This document shows, piece by piece, positions 1 to 5,266 of a stretch of DNA of 5,756 nucleotides. Origin of the DNA: Vibrio madracius (GTDB taxonomy: Bacteria; Pseudomonadota; Gammaproteobacteria; Enterobacterales; Vibrionaceae); contig ASHK01000276.1 in the NCBI GenBank assembly GCA_000695745.1, forward strand, positions 1-5,756. Direction: 5' to 3'. Each line of letters starts with the position of its first letter. Within the stretch, counting starts at the first letter, position 1. A program made the translations under genes and the position numbers. The notes under the pieces are model-generated. The model saw nothing but the letters and a program-made list of their open reading frames with translations, ran no database searches and had not been told where the DNA came from.

Positions 1-589
1 GTTTGAATATCGCCGTGGTTATAAGTTCTCAACTTATGCGACTTGGTGGATCCGTCAGGCAATCACTCGCTCTATCGCAGACCAAGCACGTACGATTCGT
101 ATTCCAGTGCATATGATCGAAACGATCAACAAGCTGAACCGTATTTCTCGCCAAATGCTTCAAGAAATGGGCCGCGAGCCTCTTCCAGAAGAATTGGCAG
201 AACGTATGCAAATGCCGGAAGATAAGATTCGTAAAGTACTAAAAATCGCTAAAGAACCTATCTCTATGGAGACACCAATTGGTGACGACGAAGATTCGCA
301 TCTAGGTGATTTTATCGAGGATACTACTCTAGAGCTGCCTGTTGACTCTGCAACAATGACGAGCCTACGAGTGGCGACTAAAGACGTGCTAGCAGGTCTT
401 ACTCCTCGTGAAGCAAAAGTACTGCGTATGCGTTTCGGTATTGATATGAACACTGACCATACTCTAGAAGAAGTAGGTAAACAGTTCGACGTAACGCGTG
501 AGCGTATCCGTCAGATCGAAGCAAAAGCACTACGTAAACTGCGTCACCCAAGCCGCTCAGAGACCCTGCGTAGCTTCCTAGACGAGTAA
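1..589 (+). CDS. rpoD: RNA polymerase sigma-70 factor RpoD, C-terminal part (5' end outside window)
   Basis: This is the primary housekeeping sigma factor, which directs core RNA polymerase to -10/-35 promoters. The reading frame is already open at base 2, giving 195 residues before the TAA, about the last third of a ~610-residue protein. In order it shows: region 2.3-2.4 ([17 protein letters not shown], window residues ~12-28), whose Q and T residues read the -10 element; region 3.0 ([15 protein letters not shown]), which contacts extended -10 TG; the region 3 helices; the acidic linker ([14 protein letters not shown]); region 4.1 ([15 protein letters not shown]); and the region 4.2 helix-turn-helix ([20 protein letters not shown], from residue ~154) that binds -35. 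It ends in FLDE. No in-frame defect is visible. A hairpin terminator follows 18 bases after the stop. Identification rests on near-identity to the enteric/vibrio protein; a start at the internal ATG (107) would be wrong, because conserved sequence continues upstream to the edge. Confidence 0.98.
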   Translation, partial: FEYRRGYKFSTYATWWIRQAITRSIADQARTIRIPVHMIETINKLNRISRQMLQEMGREPLPEELAERMQMPEDKIRKVLKIAKEPISMETPIGDDEDSHLGDFIEDTTLELPVDSATMTSLRVATKDVLAGLTPREAKVLRMRFGIDMNTDHTLEEVGKQFDVTRERIRQIEAKALRKLRHPSRSETLRSFLDE

Positions 590-606
590 TTCGTCACCAA
601 ATCAAC

Positions 607-640
607 AAAAAGGTGAGCACTAGCTCACCTTTTTTGTTTT
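607..640 (+). terminator. Rho-independent terminator of rpoD
   Basis: A 7-bp GC-rich stem GGTGAGC (612-618) / GCTCACC (623-629) with an ACTA loop is flanked by an A-run (607-611) and a T-run (630-635, then G and TTTT). The A/T runs extend the stem. It lies directly after the rpoD stop and is the natural end of the rpsU-dnaG-rpoD type transcript. Confidence 0.93.
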
Positions 641-689
641 ATGCGGTTTAAGTGATTAAAAAGCAAGCGCAATTACCCCTTATTGCGTC

Positions 690-718
690 TAGACACCTAG
701 CGTCCCTTCCCCTATAAT
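690..718 (+). promoter_or_regulatory. Sigma-70 promoter for the tRNA-Ile2 gene
   Basis: A -35 box TAGACA (690-695, 5 of 6 to TTGACA) is separated by 17 bases from a perfect -10 box TATAAT (713-718). Transcription would start near 724-726, just before the mature tRNA 5' end at 731, leaving a very short leader. The strong -10 fits a constitutive stable-RNA promoter. It means the tRNA is transcribed independently of rpoD, whose terminator lies upstream. Confidence 0.8.
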
Positions 719-730
719 CATCCACCTATC

Positions 731-806
731 GGCCCCTTAGCTCAGTGGTTAGAGCAGTCGACTCATAATCGATTGGTCCCCAGTTCAAGTCTGGGAGGGG
801 CCACCA
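731..806 (+). tRNA. ileX: tRNA-Ile2, anticodon CAU (lysidine-modified), reads AUA
   Basis: This is a complete 76-base cloverleaf including an encoded CCA. The acceptor stem GGCCCCT (731-737) pairs with AGGGGCC (796-802), with A as discriminator. The anticodon stem is 757-761/769-773 around loop CTCATAA, with CAT at 764-766. The T-stem CCCAG/CTGGG (779-783/791-795) encloses TTCAAGT. A CAU anticodon could mean initiator Met, elongator Met or Ile2. The GGCCCCT acceptor and overall sequence match the E. coli ileX/ileY type rather than either tRNA-Met, and E. coli ileX also sits just downstream of rpoD. In this class C34 is converted to lysidine by TilS, changing both charging (Ile) and decoding (AUA). 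The gene symbol is by analogy with E. coli. Confidence 0.93.
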
Positions 807-813
807 AATTTAG

Positions 814-847
814 AAAAGGCGCGTGGAGAAATCCATGCGCCTTTTTT
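814..847 (+). terminator. Terminator of the tRNA-Ile2 transcript
   Basis: A 10-bp stem GGCGCGTGGA (818-827) / TCCATGCGCC (832-841) contains one G-U pair and is capped by a GAAA tetraloop. It is preceded by AAAA and followed by six Ts (842-847). This is a very strong intrinsic terminator, starting 11 bases after the tRNA CCA end. Confidence 0.95.
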
Positions 848-909
848 GTTATTCAGACGTACTAAGATGTATTATCACTAGCACTCAGCCCATTAAGCAA
901 GTAACGTTA

Positions 910-939
910 TTGAGAGTAGCTGAAGGTGATGGTTAATAT
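910..939 (+). promoter_or_regulatory. Possible promoter for the 1047-1742 membrane-protein gene
   Basis: TTGAGA (910-915, 5 of 6 to the -35 consensus) lies 18 bases before TAATAT (934-939, 4 of 6 to TATAAT). Start would fall near 946, giving a leader of about 100 bases. The gene is cut off from upstream transcription by the tRNA terminator, so some promoter must lie in 848-1046; this is the best I can see, but AT-rich DNA gives such matches by chance. Confidence 0.35.
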
Positions 940-1046
940 ATTGTTACACAACTTTCACCATTAACTCTTTACACCAGTTCTCTGGCATTGAACACTTCCT
1001 TGCAACGTAAAGTTAGCAGTCCATAAAGTAGAGTCCAAAAGATATT

Positions 1047-1742
1047 ATGAATAATACGACAGCTAAAAAGTCGAATCCCCTATTTGAAATCCTGTTTAAT
1101 GTCTTCATCCCTTCTTTCATATTGATGAAATTCAGCGGTGAAGAACACTTGGGAACGACCATGGCCTTGGTTGTTGCCTTACTGTTCCCTGTCGTCTACG
1201 GAGGCATGGATCTCATCCGGAATAATAAGTTTAACTTTATCTCTGCGCTTGGCTTCATCAGTGTCTTATTAACGGGTGGTATTGGTTTGCTAGAGTTAGA
1301 TACTCGCTGGTTAGCCCTAAAAGAAGCGCTGATACCAGGTCTCATTGGTTTAGCTGTCCTTGGCTCAACGTTTACTCGATACCCGTTTATGCAGAAGATG
1401 ATCTTAAACGATAGCATCTTCAACTTGTCATTAATCAAACAGCGCTTAAATGAGCGAGGTAATACCGAAGGGTTTGAACGTTGTTTGGTGTCATCGAATT
1501 ATCTATTTGCCAGTACCTTTGCCTTCTCATCGGCAATGAACTATTTCTTAGCAACGTGGATTGTTACCAGCCCAGCAGGAACGCCAGCATTTAATGAAGA
1601 ACTCGGTAAACTCACACTCTATAGCTACCCTATTATCGCAATACCAAGCATGTTGATGATGGTCGGTATCTTTTACTACCTGTGGCGTCAGATTCGCCAA
1701 ATGACATCACTAGAGACAGAACAGATATTCCATAGTCAGTAA
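1047..1742 (+). CDS. Multipass inner-membrane protein of unknown function (VC0807-like)
   Basis: This 231-residue protein is almost entirely hydrophobic helices. Likely membrane segments are at residues ~10-27, 33-55, 62-82, 90-107, 150-172 and 190-215. A polar loop (~112-145, rich in K, R, N and E) lies between helices 4 and 5, and the tail is charged. There is no signal peptide, no recognisable catalytic motif and no ATP-binding motif. From memory it resembles the proteobacterial family often labelled VC0807 or DUF-type membrane protein and sometimes mis-called MFS transporter; with six helices it is too small for an MFS carrier. The start at 1047 is the first ATG in frame with the hydrophobic sequence, but no strong Shine-Dalgarno is seen, so translation is probably modest. 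It is monocistronic, with terminators on both sides. Function is not known; any link to the sugar operon downstream is unsupported. Confidence 0.85.
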   Translation: MNNTTAKKSNPLFEILFNVFIPSFILMKFSGEEHLGTTMALVVALLFPVVYGGMDLIRNNKFNFISALGFISVLLTGGIGLLELDTRWLALKEALIPGLIGLAVLGSTFTRYPFMQKMILNDSIFNLSLIKQRLNERGNTEGFERCLVSSNYLFASTFAFSSAMNYFLATWIVTSPAGTPAFNEELGKLTLYSYPIIAIPSMLMMVGIFYYLWRQIRQMTSLETEQIFHSQ

Positions 1743-1750
1743 CCCAAAGC

Positions 1751-1782
1751 CGCCTGAGAGTAACTACCCTCTCAGGCGTTTT
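1751..1782 (+). terminator. Terminator after the membrane-protein gene
   Basis: A perfect 10-bp stem CGCCTGAGAG (1751-1760) / CTCTCAGGCG (1769-1778) with an 8-base loop is followed by TTTT. It starts 9 bases after the stop codon at 1742. It insulates the following regulatory region from read-through. Confidence 0.92.
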
Positions 1783-2082
1783 AAATCAATACGCCGCCTT
1801 CCTCGACCTGTCCAACCAAACTCTCATTTCTTAAACTCTAGCCGCTGATTCTCACGATTTACCCTACCAGTTTCCATCGTATTTCATGTGTATCTCTGGG
1901 TATGAAATCGCAAATTTTTTCGATGTGAATTAAGTACTAGTGATAGCAATATTAGAATCCTGAGCAGTCTAAAAACTATATACCAGAGCGCTGAAACGAT
2001 GGGTTATTTATCGATTTGCGATAATAATCACAACAAATGACCGTCTCAATTTTCCACCAAAAATTAACGTCTAAATTTATGT
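1783..2082. other. Non-coding AT-rich stretch with dyads, function unknown
   Basis: I see no credible gene, RNA gene or mobile element here. It holds three palindromic signals. ATTTCAT (1881-1887) pairs with ATGAAAT (1902-1908) across a 14-base loop. TTATCG (2008-2013) pairs with CGATAA (2019-2024) across a 5-base loop. The 9-mer ATCGCAAAT (1907-1915) recurs inverted as ATTTGCGAT (2014-2022). Any could be regulator sites for the operon starting at 2448, but they are over 400 bases upstream of it and may be chance in AT-rich DNA. Confidence 0.4.
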
Positions 2083-2098
2083 AGTGATCACAATCACG
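2083..2098. promoter_or_regulatory. Putative CRP (cAMP receptor protein) site
   Basis: AGTGA, six bases, TCACG matches the CRP consensus TGTGA-N6-TCACA at 8 of 10 defined positions, with the key GTGA and TCAC halves intact. It sits upstream of an operon for sugar-oligomer uptake, the kind of gene expected to be under catabolite control. At about 365 bases from the start codon it is distant from the likely promoter (~2300), so it would act with other factors, from an upstream promoter, or through DNA looping. Confidence 0.55.
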
Positions 2099-2148
2099 TT
2101 AAATTCAAATAGAAAAAAAGCCCCTTACAAAAAAGGAAAGAAAAGAAA

Positions 2149-2160
2149 GTAAGCACTAAC
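2149..2160. promoter_or_regulatory. Possible SlmA-type operator
   Basis: GTAAGCACTAAC matches 9 of 12 positions of the SlmA-binding palindrome GTGAGTACTCAC known from E. coli. SlmA, a TetR-family nucleoid occlusion protein, has been reported as a direct activator of the chitobiose promoter in V. cholerae, which makes the placement sensible. It directly follows a 21-base all-purine run (2129-2149). Similarity alone is weak evidence. Confidence 0.35.
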
Positions 2161-2238
2161 ATACAATCATCAATTAAAGGCAAAGTGTGATGTATACCCA
2201 CTCTCCTTGCTGTTTAAAAAAACACTCGAATCTGGCAG

Positions 2239-2286
2239 TTTTTGACGTTTTTAACGTGTCAAAAAAGCATTTTGACGTTTTTAACG
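2239..2286. repeat. 30-bp-spaced direct repeat carrying three TTTTGAC elements, probable activator sites
   Basis: The 17-mer TTTTGACGTTTTTAACG occurs twice without mismatch, at 2240-2256 and 2270-2286, exactly 30 bases apart (near three helical turns, so on the same DNA face). Between them GTCAAAA (2258-2264) gives a third, inverted element, making palindromes with both neighbours: TTTTTGAC 2239-2246 with GTCAAAAA 2258-2265, and GTCAAAA 2258-2264 with TTTTGAC 2270-2276. It lies immediately upstream of the best -10 candidate (2301-2306). In V. cholerae the membrane-bound regulator ChiS binds directly to sites in the chb promoter, so these are reasonable ChiS-site candidates; I cannot confirm the motif from memory. 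Confidence 0.7.
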
Positions 2287-2306
2287 GGAACAGTAATTGA
2301 TAAATT
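2278..2306 (+). promoter_or_regulatory. Candidate activator-dependent promoter of the uptake operon
   Basis: An extended -10 element, TG-A-TAAATT (TG at 2298-2299, hexamer 2301-2306, 4 of 6 to TATAAT), has only a T-rich, non-consensus -35 at ~2278-2283 overlapping the second copy of the direct repeat. A poor -35 next to repeated sites is typical of a promoter needing an activator. Start would be near 2313, giving a ~135-base leader with two hairpins. Other starts in this AT-rich DNA are possible. Confidence 0.35.
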
Positions 2307-2333
2307 ATCTTTTAAGGTGTTTTCTTAATAACG

Positions 2334-2360
2334 CCTAAGGCCTACAGGCCACTCTTTAGG
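2334..2360 (+). other. Leader hairpin 1 (GGCC-TACA-GGCC with outer stem)
   Basis: The inner stem GGCC (2339-2342) / GGCC (2347-2350) closes a TACA loop and stacks directly on the outer stem CCTAA (2334-2338) / TTAGG (2356-2360), leaving a five-base bulge ACTCT on the 3' side. There is no T-run after it, so it is not an intrinsic terminator. It may be an RNA leader structure or a DNA dyad. Confidence 0.5.
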
Positions 2361-2395
2361 ACACATATTAAGAGGTAGGCTTTAGCACAATGTGA

Positions 2396-2415
2396 GGAAG
2401 GTAGACTTACCTTCC
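2396..2415 (+). other. Leader hairpin 2, just before the ribosome binding site
   Basis: A perfect 8-bp stem GGAAGGTA (2396-2403) / TACCTTCC (2408-2415) with loop GACT ends 21 bases before the Shine-Dalgarno AAGGA (2437-2441) of the binding-protein gene. Its 5' arm contains a purine-rich GGAAGG that itself resembles a Shine-Dalgarno but is sequestered in the stem. It could stabilise the mRNA or influence initiation; no T-run, so not a terminator. Confidence 0.55.
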
Positions 2416-2447
2416 AGTGAAACAAAAGCAAATAGTAAGGAATAGCT

Positions 2448-4127
2448 ATGCTTGCGCATATTAAAAAAACAGCACTAGCGACCGCAATTATCGCAACCTC
2501 AGTAACAGGCTTTAGCTCTGTTACCGTCGCAGCAGAACGCAGCGAATTGACCATCCACCCGAAAGAGTTCAACACTTTTGTACGCAACTTTAACCCTTAT
2601 CTGGGTGCGACCAACTTACACACTACGACAGATTTCTTATTCGAACCTTTAGTTGTTTTCAACGAAATGCACGGTAACAAGCCAGTATTTCGTTTGGCTG
2701 AAGGCTTCAAAATGTCGGATGACCTAAAAACCGTGACCTTTGATATCCGCAAAGCGTGAAATGGTCTGACGGCGAAACCTTTGATGCTGATGACGTTCTA
2801 TTCTCATTCAATCTAGTGCAGAAAAATCCGGCACTAGACCAAAGCGGCATCAACTCTTGGGTAGAGAAAGTTGAAAAACTGAGCGATTACCAAGTGAAGT
2901 TTTATCTAACTGAAGCAAACTCAAACGTTCCTTACGAGATTGTTAAAGTGCCAGTTGTGCCTGAACACATTTGGAAAGACGTTAAAGATCCAACGACCTC
3001 ACAAACGAAAACCTGTAGGCTCTGGTCCATTTACTGAGATCGATACGTTCACTCCGCAGCTATACGTTCAATGCCGCAACCCTAACTATTGGGATAATGA
3101 CAACCTAGAAGTAGATTGTCTGCGCGTTCCACAAATCGCTAACAACGATCAGTTCCTAGGTAAAGTCGTTAACTCAGAAATGGACTGGACATCATCGTTT
3201 ATTCCTGACATTGACCGCACTTATGCTGCCGCCTCTCCTAACCATCAATATTGGTATCCACCGTCAGGTACGCAAGCATTTGTTGTTAACTTCAAAAACC
3301 AAGAATGCAGCAAAAAAAGAAGCCCTCACTAACGTCGACTTCCGTCGTGCATTCTCAATGGCACTTGACCGTCAAACTATTATCGATATTGCTTTCTACG
3401 GCGGCGGTACTGTGAATGACTTTGCTTCTGGTCTTGGCTACGCATTCTCTGCTTGGTCTGACGAAGCGGTTCACAATAAATATAAAGGCTACAACAGCTA
3501 TGATGTTGAAGGTGCAAAAGCATTACTAGAAAAAGCAGGCTTTAAAGACGTCGATGGCGATGGCTTTGTCGATACTCCATCAGGCAAATCGTTTGAGCTA
3601 TTCATCCAATCACCAAACGGTTGGACAGACTTTAACAACACAGTTCAACTGGCTGTAGAACAACTGGCTGAAGCAGGCATTAAAGCTAAAGCTCGAACGC
3701 CTGATTTCTCTGTGTACAACCAAGCTATGTTAGAAGGTAACTACGACGTCGCTTATACCAACTACTTCCACGGTGCTGATCCATACACATATTGGAACTC
3801 TGGTTATAACTCAACGCTTCAAGCTGGTGATGGTATGCCTCGCTTTGCGATGCACTTCTACAAGAATGCTGAGTTAGATAACTTACTAAATAGCTTCTAC
3901 AAAACAGCAGATAAAGATGAGCAGTTAGAAATTGCTCATGGCATCCAGAAGATCATTGCTCAAGACCAAGTCACTATTCCAGTAATGTCTGGTGCTTACA
4001 TGTACCAATACAACACCAAACGTTTGCGGGTTGGTGGAACGAGCAAAATCCTAAAGGCCGTCCAAATATTTGGGCAGGTATTCCGGAGCGTCTACTACAC
4101 GTACTGGACCTAAAACCAGTGAAGTAA
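2448..4127 (+). pseudogene. cbp: Chitin-oligosaccharide-binding protein (CBP, SBP family 5), interrupted by five single-base indels
   Basis: This is the periplasmic solute-binding protein of a chitobiose ABC importer. The start ATG at 2448 follows AAGGA (2437-2441) by 6 bases; a signal peptide (KK, hydrophobic core, V-A-A cut after residue 29) comes next. The frame breaks five times: a lost G near 2754 (RKA-stop should be RKGVKWSDG); a lost T near 2999 and lost C near 3013 (restoring TTFTNENPVGSGPF); an extra base at 3304-3306 (restoring NQDAAKKEALTNVDF); a lost T near 4024 (restoring TKRFAGWWNEQNPKG). Repaired, it gives ~560 residues ending DLKPVK, the full family length and, from memory, closely like V. 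cholerae VC0620. A DxDxDG loop lies at 3547-3573. In V. cholerae CBP also represses ChiS without ligand. Indels mostly sit in or beside short homopolymers while the protein is otherwise conserved, so sequencing error or very recent decay both fit. Family assignment is firm; chitin specificity is by resemblance. Confidence 0.85.
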
Positions 4128-4136
4128 ACACAAACT

Positions 4137-4164
4137 AAAAGCGGTACATCCGTACCGCTTTCTT
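4137..4164 (+). terminator. Intercistronic terminator/attenuator after the binding-protein gene
   Basis: Stem GCGGTAC (4141-4147) / GTACCGC (4152-4158) with loop ATCC is flanked by AAAA (4137-4140) and TTTCTT (4159-4164). It begins 10 bases after the repaired stop at 4125-4127. Such partial terminators are common after binding-protein genes and let the periplasmic protein be made in excess over the permeases. The interrupted T-run suggests leaky termination. Confidence 0.75.
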
Positions 4165-4229
4165 CCCCTCTCTATGTCTATTTGATGTTTGGCGCTCGTC
4201 GTCAGGGGATTGCTCGTCTCTAATTTGGA

Positions 4230-4259
4230 GGCGGCGTAGCCAGCCAAGGAAAAAGCTGG
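4230..4259 (+). other. Overlapping hairpins ahead of the first permease gene
   Basis: GGCGGC (4230-4235) can pair with GCC-A-GCC (4239-4245, one bulged A, loop GTA). Alternatively CCAGC (4240-4244) can pair with GCTGG (4255-4259). The two use the same bases and exclude each other. The second ends 6 bases before the Shine-Dalgarno AAGG (4266-4269) of the permease. The rest of the 4165-4277 gap shows no gene and no clear promoter. Confidence 0.35.
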
Positions 4260-4277
4260 GTAATTAAGGTGTGAGTT

Positions 4278-5264
4278 ATGGGTTATTTTTTAAGACGTTT
4301 GTCATTATATGCAGTAGCACTATTAGTTGCGGCTACTATCAACTTTATTATTCCAAGGGCGATGCCGGGCGATCCGGTCACTATGATGTTCGCTCATACA
4401 ACGGTGCAAATTACACCAGAACGAATTGCCGCGATGAGAGAGCTATTGGGCTTTGTTGACGGTAACTTATTTGTTCAATATCTGACCTACATGAAGAACA
4501 TTTTAAGTTGGGAGCTTGGTGTTTCGGTTCAGTTCTTCCCATTGACGGTTAGTGAGCTGTTAGGCGGTGCATTTGGTTGGTCACTGTTTCTGGCAGGCAC
4601 CGCTGTCGTGATGTCTTTCTCTATCGGTTCAATTCTCGGTATTTTCGCCGCTTGGAAGCGCGGGTCTCGTTTCGACACATTCGTCACTCCTGGAATGCTC
4701 ATCATTCAAGCGATCCCCCCTGTGGTTATTGCCATGTTAGCCATGTTCATCTTTGCGATAGGCCTGAAATGGTTTCCTACGGGTTATGCTTATACCCCAG
4801 GCACCATTCCTGAGTGGACGAGCTGGGCATTTATCAAAGATATGCTTTATCACGCAGCGCTTCCCCTATTTTGCGCCACTGTCATTCAAATCGGTGGCTT
4901 CCTAGTAAACATGCGTAACAACATGATCAACTTGTTGGGAGAAGACTACATCACTATGGCTCGCGGTAAGGGCCTAAGTGAAAACCGCGTCGTCTTCAAC
5001 TATGCAGCGCGTAACGCGCTCCTACCTAGTGTCACCGCGCTTTCCATGGCGTTAGGTATGGCGATTGGTGGTCAGTTAATTGTCGAAATCATCTTCAACT
5101 ATCCAGGGCTTGGCAGTGTCATGCTAAATGCGATTCATGCTCGTGACTACCAAGTACTGCAAGGACAACTTCTTATTATGACGCTCTTTATGCTGTTCTT
5201 TAACTTAGCTGCAGACATGTTGTATGTCGTGCTAGACCCACGTCTACGCAAAGGAGGCAAATAG
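4278..5264 (+). CDS. ABC transporter permease, DppB/OppB type (chitin-oligosaccharide uptake)
   Basis: This 328-residue inner-membrane subunit is one of two permeases forming the translocation pore. A first helix lies at residues ~6-26 (after MGYFLRRL), followed by the long periplasmic loop usual for DppB-type proteins (PGDPVTMM, then ITPERIAAMRELLGF), and about five more helices. The cytoplasmic EAA-type loop that docks on the ATPase starts at E222 (EDYITMARGKG, with the conserved invariant G and the ARxKG core). The C-terminus is the typical YVVLDPRLRKG. Full length and undamaged. The ATG at 4278 has AAGG (4266-4269) 8 bases upstream and matches the usual N-terminus. The next permease starts 2 bases after the stop, so translation is probably coupled. 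The order SBP-DppB-DppC matches V. cholerae VC0620-VC0619-VC0618; substrate is inferred from that context, the fold alone would also fit peptides or nickel. Confidence 0.93.
   Translation: MGYFLRRLSLYAVALLVAATINFIIPRAMPGDPVTMMFAHTTVQITPERIAAMRELLGFVDGNLFVQYLTYMKNILSWELGVSVQFFPLTVSELLGGAFGWSLFLAGTAVVMSFSIGSILGIFAAWKRGSRFDTFVTPGMLIIQAIPPVVIAMLAMFIFAIGLKWFPTGYAYTPGTIPEWTSWAFIKDMLYHAALPLFCATVIQIGGFLVNMRNNMINLLGEDYITMARGKGLSENRVVFNYAARNALLPSVTALSMALGMAIGGQLIVEIIFNYPGLGSVMLNAIHARDYQVLQGQLLIMTLFMLFFNLAADMLYVVLDPRLRKGGK
5251..5257 (+). promoter_or_regulatory. Strong Shine-Dalgarno for the second permease
   Basis: AAGGAGG lies within the last codons of the upstream permease (coding RKGG), 9 bases before the ATG at 5267. 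It fixes that start and supports coupled translation of the two permeases at similar levels. Confidence 0.85.
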
Positions 5265-5266
5265 TC

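Noticed and set aside
29..453. Antisense open frames 29-211 and 160-453, and the + frame 43-225
   Set aside because: They lie over the highly conserved rpoD frame and have no family features; coding shadows.
731..806. Initiator or elongator tRNA-Met because of the CAU anticodon
   Set aside because: The GGCCCCT acceptor with a paired first base, the body sequence and the position next to rpoD match the Ile2 class; initiator tRNA would have an unpaired first acceptor base.
1196..1438. Antisense open frame over the membrane-protein gene
   Set aside because: No ribosome binding site or recognisable protein; shadow of the real gene.
2239..2286. CRISPR array or mobile-element terminal repeats
   Set aside because: Only two direct copies, with a 13-base gap containing an inverted element; no spacers, cas genes, transposase or target duplication nearby. 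Operator array fits better.
2342..2587. Antisense open frame across the operon leader and start
   Set aside because: It overlaps the leader hairpins and the signal-peptide codons; its hydrophobic look is the reverse complement of a signal peptide. No promoter or ribosome binding site found.
3303..3319. Programmed ribosomal frameshift at the run of seven A followed by G (3312-3319)
   Set aside because: The run resembles an A-AAA-AAG slippery site, but a -1 slip there enters the wrong frame; the conserved frame downstream needs +1 (or -2). Programmed slipping also cannot explain four other breaks.
2756..3332. Separate short genes at 2756-3037 and 2940-3332
   Set aside because: Both are out-of-phase pieces of the single binding-protein gene; conserved sequence runs from one to the next once the indels are repaired. 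The 3211-4113 frame is likewise the middle of the same gene, with non-native ends.
4194..4218. Repeated GCTCGTC, 18 bases apart, in the intercistronic gap
   Set aside because: Only seven bases, no dyad symmetry and no link to a promoter; likely chance.
4271..4813. Open frames 4271-4459 and 4577-4813 on the + strand
   Set aside because: Alternative frames inside the intact DppB-type permease, without family features.
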